Assembly (NCBI GenBank): GCA_023953835.1
Contig: JAMLJB010000001.1
Coordinates: forward strand, 3,011,501 to 3,075,500
Length of the DNA: 64,000 bases
Direction: 5' to 3'
Source: Rhizobiaceae bacterium
Lineage (GTDB): Bacteria; Pseudomonadota; Alphaproteobacteria; Rhizobiales; Rhizobiaceae
The first letter of the stretch is position 1. The number at the start of each line of letters is the position of its first letter. Both the position numbers and the translations under genes were made by a program. Below the pieces are notes generated by a model, which worked only from the letters and a program-made list of their open reading frames with translations, had not been told where the DNA came from and made no database searches. Of the stretch, positions 16,142 to 24,272 are shown in pieces.

Positions 16142-16513
16142 ATGCCGCATCAGTATTCTTCCACTCGCTCACGCAGCAATGCCCGGAGCATGCGCCGCGA
16201 GCCCACCAAAGCAGAGGCACGGCTGTGGGCGGAACTCCGCGACAGGCGGCTTGATGGGATCAAGTTTCGACGACAGGTTCCGATTGGATCCTATATCGCC
16301 GATCTTGTCTGTTTCGGCGCGGGTCTCATTGTGGAACTCGACGGCAGCCAGCATGCCGATCCTGCCCATGACCGGATGCGCGACGCGGACCTGAAACGTA
16401 AGGGATTTCGCGTGTTGCGGTTTTGGAACGATGACGTGCTGCGCGATCTGGACAACGTGTGCGCTACCATCATTGCTTTTGTCCGTGATCGATCGTTGGA
16501 GCCTTGGAGGTAG
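16142..16513 (+). CDS. DUF559 endonuclease-like protein
   Basis: A 123-residue protein of the DUF559 family, which has a restriction-endonuclease-like core related to very-short-patch repair enzymes. Key pieces: REPTKAEARLWAELRDRRL, GIKFRRQVPIGSYIADLVCF, LIVELDGSQHADPAHDRMRD and GFRVLRFWNDDVLRD. The acidic residues in IADLV, ELDGSQH fit the PD-(D/E)XK pattern. It is a stand-alone gene between the PhnD-like gene and a palindromic repeat. Start at 16142 (MPHQYSS); a TTG at 16127 is also in frame. DUF559 genes are frequent near repeats in rhizobial genomes. Confidence 0.85.
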   Translation: MPHQYSSTRSRSNARSMRREPTKAEARLWAELRDRRLDGIKFRRQVPIGSYIADLVCFGAGLIVELDGSQHADPAHDRMRDADLKRKGFRVLRFWNDDVLRDLDNVCATIIAFVRDRSLEPWR

Positions 16514-16522
16514 TGGAAACCA

Positions 16523-16677
16523 CCCCTCATCCGCCTGCCGGCACCTTCTCCCACAGGGGGAGAAGGACGACGGCAACCACGTCTCGCACTTTCTGCGACG
16601 TTGGTGATTGAAGACGGCACTGATGACACCGCCTTCTCCCCTTGTGGGAGAAGGTGCCGGCAGGCGGATGAGGGGTG
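16523..16677. repeat. Dispersed palindromic repeat, copy 2
   Basis: The same arm sequences as the element at 903-1057: CCTCATCCGCCTGCCGGC and an inner CTTCTCCC...GGGAGAAG hairpin, facing each other over an unrelated 60-nt centre. It lies between the convergent DUF559 and dehydrogenase genes, where it could serve as a transcription barrier. Confidence 0.85.
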
Positions 16678-16683
16678 CCGACC

Positions 16684-19260
16684 TCACCCTCGCATTTTTT
16701 CCCCGGCTGGATCGAACAGCGGCTGCAGACTGATCCGGGCGGGCCGTCTATGCCCGAGGATCTCAATCTCGAACATGCCGTCGCTCTCGTCCTGTGCGAG
16801 TTCGGCAGGCACATAGCCCTGCGCCATCGACTTCTGCACATAGTGGGCATAGCCGCCCGATGTCACCCAGCCCACGACGCGCCATTCACCATCGACCGCA
16901 CCGAGCACGCCTGAACCGTCTGTGCCGACGCGCTTGCCGTCTCCTTTCGCGGGCTTGCCGTCATGGCCATAGCGCGTTGCGCCTTGGCCGTGTGACGGCG
17001 CAACGGTGCCATAGTCCTTGTCGACCCTCGCCCAGATCGGCTCGTCGCCCATGACATCGGCATCCTCGGCGTCCACCACGAACGAAACGCGACGCAATCT
17101 CGGGCCACCCGCCTTTTCCTTCGCCGCCGCTTCGCGCCCGATGAAATCGTTCTTTTCGAGCCGGATGAAGCGCTCCATCGCGCCCTCGAACGGTCCATAG
17201 ATGGGCCGCAACTCGCGGAACCAGGTCGGGAAGTTCTTTTCCAGCCGCATGGAGAGCAGGGCGCGCATGCCGAAATCGACAATGCCGAATTCCTCGCCCG
17301 CCTCCTTGATCGCTGCATAGACCTTGCGCTGATAGGCGGGCTCCATCCAGATCTCGTAGCCGAGATCGCCCGTATAGGTGACGCGGTTGATCATGCAGGG
17401 CGCGCCGCCGACGGCCATCTTGCGGTGGTCCATGAATTTGAAAGACGCGGTCGAGACATCTTCGTCGACCAGCTCTTGCAGCAATGCCTGCGCCTTCGGC
17501 CCGGCGATGGAAAGCCCCACCAGCGTCTGGTCGAAGCGGCGGATGTGGACCGATCCGTCCTTCGGCTGATGGCGCTCGAACCAGCGCATGTGGTATTTCT
17601 GCGCGGCGGATGATCCCCAGATCATGAACGTCTCGTTGCCGGTTTTCGCGATAGTGAAATCGCCGATCAGCTTGCCGCCCTCGTTCAGCATCGGCGTCAG
17701 CACGATGCGACCCTTCTTCGGCATGCGATTGGTCATCAGCCGGTTGAGGAAATCCTCGGCACCCGGACCGGACACCTCGTACTTCGCGAAATTCGCGATC
17801 TCCGTGACGCCAACGCTTTCGCGTGTCGCGCGCACTTCGTTGCCGATCTGCTCGAAATCGTTGGAGCGATGGAAGGACACGATGTCCTTCGGCTCAGTGC
17901 CTTTCGGCGCGAACCAGAGCGGGGTTTCCAATCCCCAGCTATCGCCCATGACGGCGTTCTGCGCGATCATCGTGTCGTAAAGCGGCGTGGTCTGGTTGGG
18001 CCTCCCTGCCGGAAGCTCCTCATTGGGAAAGCGGATCGAGAAACGCCGCGAATAGTTTTCGCGCACCTTGGCGTTGGTGTAGCGCAACGTGGCCCATTCG
18101 CCCCAGCGCGCCACGTCCATGCCCCAGACGTCGAAACCGGGTTCCCCGTGCACCATCCAGTTGGACAGCGCCAGCCCGACGCCGCCGCCCTGGCTGAAGC
18201 CTGCCATCACGCCGCAGGCCACCCAGAAATTGGTGAGGCCCTGCACCGGCCCGACGAGAGGATTACCGTCCGGCGCGAAGGTGAAGGGACCGTTGATGAT
18301 CTGCTTGATGCCCGCCTTCTCGATGGCTGGAAAATGTCGGAAGCCGACTTCGAGAGAAGGCGCGATGCGGTCGATGTCAGGTTGGAGAAGTTCGTGGCCG
18401 AAGTCCCACGGCGTGTTGACCGGCGACCACGGCTTGCACGCCTTTTCATAGGTGCCGAGCAGCATGCCCTGCCGTTCCTGCCGCGTATAGATCTCGCCCT
18501 TGAAGTCGATGACGTGGCAAATCTCCCGGCCATTGGTTTTGTTGTATTCGATGACCTCGGGCATGTCCTCGGTGAGCAGGTACATATGCTCCATCGCCAG
18601 CACCGGCAGTTCGAGGCCGACCATGCGCCCCACCTCGCGCGCCCAAAGCCCGCCGCAGTTGACCACATGCTCTGCTTTCACCGTGCCCTGTTCGGTGACG
18701 ACGTTCCACGTCCCGTCCGCATCCTGCGTCAGTTCCCTGACCGGGTTGCGCAGAACGATCTCTGCGCCGAGCTTGCGCGCCGCCTTCGCATAGGCATGGG
18801 TGGTGCCGGAAGGGTCGAGGTGGCCTTCCACGGGGTCCCAAAGCGCGCCGACGAAATTCGTCTCGTCCATCAGCGGGAACATCGCCTTGGCTTCGGAAGG
18901 CGTGACCAGTTCCGTATCCATGCCGAGATAGCGGCCCTTGGCATGGGCAAGCCGCAGGAAATCCATGCGCTCGGGTGAATCCGCCATCATGAAACCGCCG
19001 ACAAGATGCAGCCCGCAGGACTGGCCGGAAACCTCTTCGAGTTCCTTGTAGAGGCCGATCGTGTAGGCTTGCAGCTTGGCGACGTTGGGGTCCCCGTTCA
19101 GCGTATGGAAGCCACCCGCCGCATGCCATGTCGAACCGGAGGTCAACTCCGAGCGCTCGATCAGCATGATGTCCGTCCAGCCTGCCTTCGCGAGGTGGTA
19201 GAGCACCGAGCAGCCGACGACTCCACCACCGATGACAACAGCTTTCGCGTAAGATTTCAT
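16684..19260 (-). CDS. Dimethylglycine/sarcosine dehydrogenase-like flavoprotein with GcvT domains
   Basis: An 858-residue two-module enzyme. Residues 1-370 are a DAO-type FAD domain (VVIGGGVVGCSVLYHLAKAG, IERSE). GSTWHAAGG matches the site where dimethylglycine and sarcosine dehydrogenases attach FAD through His. A connecting domain follows, then a tetrahydrofolate-binding GcvT module from about residue 430 (VTEIANFAKYEVSGPGAEDF, GYEIWMEPAYQ, GMRALLSMRLEKNFP) and its C-terminal barrel. Such enzymes oxidatively demethylate N-methyl amines and hand formaldehyde to tetrahydrofolate. It starts 42 nt after the second MttB-family gene on the same strand, so the two form an operon. The exact amine is not determinable. 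Confidence 0.88.
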   Translation of the reverse strand: MKSYAKAVVIGGGVVGCSVLYHLAKAGWTDIMLIERSELTSGSTWHAAGGFHTLNGDPNVAKLQAYTIGLYKELEEVSGQSCGLHLVGGFMMADSPERMDFLRLAHAKGRYLGMDTELVTPSEAKAMFPLMDETNFVGALWDPVEGHLDPSGTTHAYAKAARKLGAEIVLRNPVRELTQDADGTWNVVTEQGTVKAEHVVNCGGLWAREVGRMVGLELPVLAMEHMYLLTEDMPEVIEYNKTNGREICHVIDFKGEIYTRQERQGMLLGTYEKACKPWSPVNTPWDFGHELLQPDIDRIAPSLEVGFRHFPAIEKAGIKQIINGPFTFAPDGNPLVGPVQGLTNFWVACGVMAGFSQGGGVGLALSNWMVHGEPGFDVWGMDVARWGEWATLRYTNAKVRENYSRRFSIRFPNEELPAGRPNQTTPLYDTMIAQNAVMGDSWGLETPLWFAPKGTEPKDIVSFHRSNDFEQIGNEVRATRESVGVTEIANFAKYEVSGPGAEDFLNRLMTNRMPKKGRIVLTPMLNEGGKLIGDFTIAKTGNETFMIWGSSAAQKYHMRWFERHQPKDGSVHIRRFDQTLVGLSIAGPKAQALLQELVDEDVSTASFKFMDHRKMAVGGAPCMINRVTYTGDLGYEIWMEPAYQRKVYAAIKEAGEEFGIVDFGMRALLSMRLEKNFPTWFRELRPIYGPFEGAMERFIRLEKNDFIGREAAAKEKAGGPRLRRVSFVVDAEDADVMGDEPIWARVDKDYGTVAPSHGQGATRYGHDGKPAKGDGKRVGTDGSGVLGAVDGEWRVVGWVTSGGYAHYVQKSMAQGYVPAELAQDESDGMFEIEILGHRRPARISLQPLFDPAGEKMRG

Positions 19261-19302
19261 GTGGATAGGTCCAATTTCAAAGAGATTGAATCAAGCTGGC
19301 AA

Positions 19303-20877
19303 TCAAAAATCGGTCGGTGCGCCGCCTTCTTCCTTTCGGCGCGCGACGAAGGCTTCGAGTTCCTCGCGGATCGCAGGGTCCAGCGGCGGGGCTTCATAGG
19401 TGGCAAGCCGCTCCTTCCAGATGCGGTTTGCCTTCTGGATCGCGGTCGGGCTCCCGGCCTCTGTCCAGGTCTCATAGTTGCGCCAGTCCGAAAGCACGGG
19501 TTGGTAAAACGCGGTCTTGTAGCGCGCCTGCGTGTGCGGCGTTCCGAAGAAATGTCCGCCCGGACCGACATCGCGGATGGCCTCGATGGCCAGTGCGTCC
19601 TGGGACAGATCGAGCGGCGTCAGGAACTCCGCCACCATTTGCAAGAGGTCGACGTCGAGTATTGTTTTCTCGTAGGAGCAGGTAAGACCGCCCTCCAGCC
19701 AGCCTGCTGCGTGCTTGATGAAATTGCCGCCGCCCTGCACGCAGCCCCATAGCGAGAACACGCTTTCATAGGCCGCCTGCGCATCGACCGTGTTGGCGGC
19801 GCAGACATTTGAGGTGCGGTAGGGGACATTGTAGCGCCGCGCCAGTTGCCCGCCGACAAGCTGCGCCTTCATATATTCCGGCGTACCGAAGGCGGGCGCG
19901 CCCGACTTCATGTCCACATTCGAGGTGAAGCCGCCATAGCCGACCGGCGCGCCCTTGCGCACCATCTGGGCAAAGGCGAGGCCTGCCAGCGCTTCCGCAT
20001 TCTGCTGCACCAGCGCGCCTGCAATGGTGACCGGGGCCATGGCGCCCGACAGCGTGAACGGCGTCACCACGACCAATTGCCCGTGCGACGCCATCTGGAT
20101 GATGCCCTCCAGCATGGGAATGTCGAGCTTGAGCGGCGAGTTGGTGTTGATGATCGTCAGCAGGGAAGGCTCGTGGAGCAATTGCTCCGGCGATACGCCG
20201 CGCGCGATGCGGGCGATCTCGATGCCGTCCAGATTGCGCTCCCGGCCCAGCGAGTAGCAATGGAACACCTTATCGGTCAGCGTTGCGAAGTCGGACAGGC
20301 AGTCGAGATGGCGGATCGAGGGGTGCAGGTCGATGGGTTCGACGGGATAGCCGCCGGTGACATGCACGATGTTGTGCACCTGGCCGAGTTTCACAAGATT
20401 GCGGAAGTCCTGCTGATTTCCGGGTCGCCGCCCGCGGTCGGTATCGGAGCAGTTGGGTGCCGAACCCATTTGCGCAAACACGATATTGTCGCCACCGAAG
20501 CGCACATTGTGGGCGGGGTTGCGGGCGTGCAGCGTGATCTCGGACGGGCAATTCGCCATATATTCCATGATGAGGGCGGGGTCGAAGCGCACGCGTTGCG
20601 AGCCGGTCGCGACATCCGCGCCAAGCCGCTTCATGGTTTCGCGCGCGCCGTCATGCAGGACTTCGACGCCGATTTCCTGCAACACACGCAACGAAGCGAG
20701 GTGGATGGATTCCAGCTCGTCGTCGGAAATGAACTTCGTCGGCGGAAACGCCATCTTGAGCTGGCGGAACGGCGGCTGGTCGAAACCCGGACCGCCCGCG
20801 CGCTTGCCGGCGCGTCCGCCACGGCGTGACCGCTCGGGAGAAACGGTCGGCTCAACTGCTTCAACGGCTGCGTTCAT
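19303..20877 (-). CDS. Second MttB-superfamily methyltransferase, non-pyrrolysine
   Basis: A 524-residue paralogue of the MttB-family protein at 4725-6305. Shared landmarks are LRVLQEIGVEVLHDG, VFAQMGSAPNCSDTDRG, INTNSPLKLDIPMLEGI, VTPFTLSGAMAPVTIAGAL, MKSGAPAFGTPEYMKA, CAANTVDAQAAYES and GPGGHFFGTPHTQ. No in-frame amber codon, so non-pyrrolysine. An Arg/Gly-rich N-terminal tail (ERSRRGGRAGKRAGGPG) echoes that of the other copy. No second corrinoid protein is seen nearby; it may share the one at 3804-4496. It heads an operon with the dimethylglycine dehydrogenase-like gene. The ATG at 20877 lacks a clear ribosome site; the frame extends to 20958. Confidence 0.9.
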   Translation of the reverse strand: MNAAVEAVEPTVSPERSRRGGRAGKRAGGPGFDQPPFRQLKMAFPPTKFISDDELESIHLASLRVLQEIGVEVLHDGARETMKRLGADVATGSQRVRFDPALIMEYMANCPSEITLHARNPAHNVRFGGDNIVFAQMGSAPNCSDTDRGRRPGNQQDFRNLVKLGQVHNIVHVTGGYPVEPIDLHPSIRHLDCLSDFATLTDKVFHCYSLGRERNLDGIEIARIARGVSPEQLLHEPSLLTIINTNSPLKLDIPMLEGIIQMASHGQLVVVTPFTLSGAMAPVTIAGALVQQNAEALAGLAFAQMVRKGAPVGYGGFTSNVDMKSGAPAFGTPEYMKAQLVGGQLARRYNVPYRTSNVCAANTVDAQAAYESVFSLWGCVQGGGNFIKHAAGWLEGGLTCSYEKTILDVDLLQMVAEFLTPLDLSQDALAIEAIRDVGPGGHFFGTPHTQARYKTAFYQPVLSDWRNYETWTEAGSPTAIQKANRIWKERLATYEAPPLDPAIREELEAFVARRKEEGGAPTDF

Positions 20878-21192
20878 GGCGGCGCTCGCGGTTCTGGTCC
20901 TCGTAGCATCTTGCAGCGGCCCAATGCGGGCGGTTGCGGGCCGGGCGACGCAAAGCATGAAGGAATCGACATCGGTGGGCCGGTCGGTGCGTCTTGCGGC
21001 GCGGCGCAGGGCTCGGCTATTCTGCGGCGCATGAAGAGCGTTTGCGCATATGGCGATGCTGCCGTCACCCCGTCATCGGTGACGCGCCACGCCGAACTGC
21101 TGCGCCTGTGCGCACGCATCGGCTATTCCCCGCCTTGCGGCTGAACCGTTGCCGGCGCCTGCCGGATCGATTCAGCCAATGAGGATAAACCC
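20878..21192. other. Divergent upstream region of MttB2 and aminotransferase genes
   Basis: No convincing gene in this 315-nt stretch. It holds a 7-bp hairpin, CGTCACC-8 nt-GGTGACG (21063-21084), and an AGGAT ribosome-binding-like site before the aminotransferase start. It should carry promoters for both outward-facing genes. Confidence 0.45.
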
Positions 21193-22566
21193 ATGACATA
21201 CCGGAATTATTCGCTGAAGCAGCTTCAGCAGATCGACGCCGCGCACCATTTGCATCCGTTCACCGATCATCAGGAGCTGCGCGGCGCAGGCACGCGCGTG
21301 ATTACGCATGCCAAGGGGCCGTTCATCTATGACAGCGAGGGCGATGAAATCCTCGACGGCATGGCGGGTCTGTGGTGTGTAAATGTCGGCTATGGGCGCT
21401 ACGAACTGGCGGATGTCGCGTCGGAACAGATGAAGGAACTGCCGTACTACAATTCCTTCTTCAAATGCACGGTACCGGCAGCTGCACTGCTGGCCGAGAA
21501 GATCGCGGCACTCGCCCCGAAAGGCCTGAACCAGGTGTTTTTCGGGTCGTCCGGCTCGGAGTCCAACGACACCGCGCTCAGGATGGTGCGTCACTATTGG
21601 GCGCTGCAGGGCAGGCCGGAAAAGAACCGCATCATATCGCGGAAAAACGCCTATCACGGCTCCACGGTGGCGGGCACTTCGCTGGGCGGCATGGAAGGCA
21701 TGCACAGCCAGCTTGGCGGCGCGGTGCCGAACATCGTCCACGTCATGATGCCCTATGCGTTCGAACTGGCGCTGCCCGGCGAGAGCGACCATGATTTCGG
21801 CCTGCGCGCCGCAAAGGCGGTGGAGGATGCAATCCTTGAGGCGGGCGCGGAAAACGTCGCGGCCTTCATCGGCGAGCCGATCATGGGGGCGGGGGGCGTG
21901 AAAATTCCGCCCGCCAGCTATTGGCCGGAAGTGCAGCGCATCTGCCGCAAACACGATGTGCTGCTGATGCTGGATGAGGTCATCACCGGCTACGGGCGTA
22001 CCGGAAACTGGTTTGCCGCAGAGACCTTCGGCATCGAGCCGGACACGATCACCACCGCCAAGGCGCTGACTTCCGGTTATCTGCCGCTGTCGGCATTGCT
22101 GGTGGGCGACAGGATTGCTTCGACGCTGGTCGAAAAAGGCGGCGAATTCTATCATGGCTACACCTATTCGGGCCATCCCGTGTGCTGCGCCGTGGGTCTT
22201 CGCAATCTGGAGATCATCGAGCGCGAGGGGTTGGTCGAGCGCGTGCGCGAGGACACCGGCCCCTATTTCGCGGCGGCGCTGCGCGAGCGCATTGCGCCGC
22301 ATCCGCTTGTCGGGGAAACGCGCTCGGTCGGGCTGATGGGCGCGATCGAGATCGTGTCCGACAAGGCCACGCGGCAGCGCTTCCAGCCCGAAGGGAGCGC
22401 TGCGGTGGTCGTGCGCGACCACGCGATTGCAAACGGCATGATGCTCAGGGCGACGGGCGACTCGATGATCCTGTCGCCGCCGCTGATCTGGACGCGCGAG
22501 ACGATCGATCTTGCCTGCGCACGCATTGTGAAGGCATTGGACCTTGCGCAAGCCGACCTAAAGTGA
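21193..22566 (+). CDS. Class III (omega) aminotransferase
   Basis: A 457-residue PLP-dependent aminotransferase of class III. Features: LDGMAGLWCVNVGYGRYEL near the N-terminus, VFFGSSGSESNDTALRMVRH (phosphate cup), AYHGSTVAGTSLGGM, LMLDEVITGYGRTG with the Asp that contacts the pyridine ring, and TTAKALTSGYLPLSA with the PLP lysine. Close relatives act on putrescine, beta-alanine, taurine or similar omega-amines with pyruvate. The small gene downstream follows 38 nt later. A link with the amine-degrading region to its left is plausible, but substrate specificity cannot be read from these motifs. Confidence 0.93.
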   Translation: MTYRNYSLKQLQQIDAAHHLHPFTDHQELRGAGTRVITHAKGPFIYDSEGDEILDGMAGLWCVNVGYGRYELADVASEQMKELPYYNSFFKCTVPAAALLAEKIAALAPKGLNQVFFGSSGSESNDTALRMVRHYWALQGRPEKNRIISRKNAYHGSTVAGTSLGGMEGMHSQLGGAVPNIVHVMMPYAFELALPGESDHDFGLRAAKAVEDAILEAGAENVAAFIGEPIMGAGGVKIPPASYWPEVQRICRKHDVLLMLDEVITGYGRTGNWFAAETFGIEPDTITTAKALTSGYLPLSALLVGDRIASTLVEKGGEFYHGYTYSGHPVCCAVGLRNLEIIEREGLVERVREDTGPYFAAALRERIAPHPLVGETRSVGLMGAIEIVSDKATRQRFQPEGSAAVVVRDHAIANGMMLRATGDSMILSPPLIWTRETIDLACARIVKALDLAQADLK

Positions 22567-22604
22567 ACATGCTACCGACGTGAATATCGTGATGGACTCA
22601 TAGA

Positions 22605-22952
22605 ATGGTAAAGCGCAGGAGAAACCGGACTGTGACAGGTGCGGACCTGATGTTCGCGCCCATGGTTGCGATGATGCGCCTGCCGCTTCTTTCGGCGGAA
22701 GCCCGCAATCCTTCCGCGCTTCCAACCGAGACGATTCGCGCCGGAGCCGAAAAGGTCGCCGCCGTGGTGGAAGGCGTTGCCGCGGCGCAAATGGCCTATG
22801 CGGGCGCGATGATGTCTTTCTGGCCGGAAGTGATGACGGGTAAAAAGCCCGCGCTGCTCAGCAAATCGCTGGCCGAAAAGGCGCTGACGGCTGCACTGAA
22901 GCCCGCAAGCGTCAGGGTCAAAGCGAACTACAGGCGGCTTTCGCGGTCCTGA
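22605..22952 (+). CDS. Hypothetical protein, possibly phasin-like
   Basis: A 115-residue protein that I do not recognise with confidence. The N-terminus is basic (MVKRRRNRTVTGADL), followed by an alanine-rich helical segment (GAEKVAAVVEGVAAAQMAYA, GAMMSFWPEVMTGKKP) and a basic C-terminus. The amphipathic, Ala/Met-rich helix with FWPEVMTGKKPA is reminiscent of phasin-like proteins that coat polyhydroxyalkanoate granules, but this is weak. It follows the aminotransferase by 38 nt on the same strand and may be co-transcribed. Confidence 0.55.
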   Translation: MVKRRRNRTVTGADLMFAPMVAMMRLPLLSAEARNPSALPTETIRAGAEKVAAVVEGVAAAQMAYAGAMMSFWPEVMTGKKPALLSKSLAEKALTAALKPASVRVKANYRRLSRS

Positions 22953-23073
22953 CATCGGCTTCTCACGGTCTGTTTCAATCGTTTGAGGCAAAGTGAATGC
23001 GACGCCGATTGTGCGAATCGCGACGCGGGCGTATCTATCATCGCAGGATGTCGGGCGGGCTGCTGGGGCATCC

Positions 23074-23113
23074 AAAAAAAGCCTAGTTCATCGACCGGTG
23101 GACAGGCTTTTTT
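23074..23113. terminator. Bidirectional terminator-like hairpin
   Basis: AAAAAAAGCCT (23074-23084) pairs with AGGCTTTTTT (23104-23113) around a 19-nt loop. The A-run/T-run symmetry gives a poly-U tail on either strand. It lies about 120 nt downstream of the hypothetical gene. Confidence 0.65.
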
Positions 23114-23361
23114 CTTTTTGCGCATTAAAATGCAAAAACCGCGCCCAGAGAGCGCGGTCTTGCCAAGGATACGCATGGCCGACGCAAACAAACACGCGTG
23201 AAGCTTTTGGCTCCGGTACGCGAGACCTGATCCGGAGCGCCGGGCGGATGCGAAGCCGCCTTGACCATCCTTCTAAGGCAACATCGTTACCGCGTGGTTA
23301 GTAAGTGCTTAAGCAAAGCTTAATTGCGTGGAATTGCTCGATTTTTCTCTCCAGGCCGTTT
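23114..23361. other. Gene-free stretch with consecutive hairpins, possible small RNA
   Basis: No long open frame fits. Hairpins: ACCGCGC/GCGCGGT (23138-23158, preceded by AAAAA, so it would terminate a minus-strand RNA), GCTCCGG/CCGGAGC (23210-23238) and GGCGG/CCGCC (23243-23260). An eight-codon frame (MADANKHA) begins at 23175. This could be a structured leader or a small RNA; I cannot assign a family. Confidence 0.35.
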
Positions 23362-24246
23362 TCAGCCCGCTTCGCCGCGCAGGAAGCGGATGATGCCTGA
23401 AAAATCCGTGCCGCCGTGGCCGAGCGCGTTGAACAGCGCGTAAAGCTGGGTCGCTTCCGCGCCGAGCGGCGTGACCGCGCCGGAAGACTGGGCCGCCTCC
23501 TGTGCCAGCTTCAGGTCCTTCAACATCAGCGCCGCCGCAAAACCGGGCTGGTAGTCTCGATTGGCCGGGGAGGTGGGGACAGGGCCGGGGACAGGGCAAT
23601 AGGTGTCGAGCGACCAGCAGCGGCCCGAGGAGGTCGATGCTACGTCGAACAGGGCCTGATGCGACAGGCCGAGCTTTTCGGCCAGCACGAAAGCTTCTCC
23701 GACCCCGATCATGGAAATGCCGAGGATCATGTTGTTGCAGATCTTCGCGGCCTGTCCCGCGCCGGCATCGCCGCAGTGGACGATGCGCCCTGCCATCGGC
23801 TTGAGGATGGGTTCGGCTTTCGCGAAAGCATCCTTCGCCCCGCCTGCCATGAAGGTCAGTGTGCCCGCAGCCGCACCGCCCGTGCCGCCGGAAACGGGCG
23901 CGTCGACGCTCATATGCCCCGCCTTGGCGGCAATGGCGTGCGCGCGGCGCGCGGAATCGACATCGATGGTCGAGGAATCGATGAACAACGCTCCCTTTCG
24001 CGCTTTGTCCGCAAGGTCCTCATAGACGGAGACGACATGCTTGCCTGCCGGCAGCATTGTGATGACGATTTCGGCGTCCTTCACTGTTGCCCCCGCATTC
24101 GCCATCACGGTGACGCCGTTTTCGCCTGCGACCTTGAGATTGTCCGGCAGGAGATCGAACCCGAGCACGGTGTGACCGGCCTTGACCAGATTTGCGGCCA
24201 TCGGATTGCCCATATTGCCGAGGCCGATAAATGCGATTGTGGTCAT
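23362..24246 (-). CDS. mmsB: 3-hydroxyisobutyrate dehydrogenase
   Basis: A 294-residue NAD-dependent dehydrogenase of valine catabolism. The Rossmann start IAFIGLGNMGNPMAANL, the substrate loop DAPVSGGTGGAAAGTLTFM and the catalytic-lysine helix GAGQAAKICNNM are all intact, with the C-terminal helices ending DFSGIIRFLRG. It oxidises 3-hydroxyisobutyrate to methylmalonate semialdehyde. The start at 24246 (MTTIAFI) is the family start; upstream in-frame codons belong to the spacer. It follows the acyl-CoA dehydrogenase gene by 26 nt on the same strand, the usual valine-degradation arrangement. Confidence 0.93.
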   Translation of the reverse strand: MTTIAFIGLGNMGNPMAANLVKAGHTVLGFDLLPDNLKVAGENGVTVMANAGATVKDAEIVITMLPAGKHVVSVYEDLADKARKGALFIDSSTIDVDSARRAHAIAAKAGHMSVDAPVSGGTGGAAAGTLTFMAGGAKDAFAKAEPILKPMAGRIVHCGDAGAGQAAKICNNMILGISMIGVGEAFVLAEKLGLSHQALFDVASTSSGRCWSLDTYCPVPGPVPTSPANRDYQPGFAAALMLKDLKLAQEAAQSSGAVTPLGAEATQLYALFNALGHGGTDFSGIIRFLRGEAG

Positions 24247-24272
24247 GGTCGAAGTCCTCCCGAATGTCTTTC

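Noticed and set aside
21172..22551. 459-residue frame antisense to the aminotransferase
   Set aside because: No domain signals, and the sense frame contains all PLP-site residues.
22928..23191. 87-residue minus-strand frame
   Set aside because: It spans terminator-like hairpins and has no ribosome site or domain.
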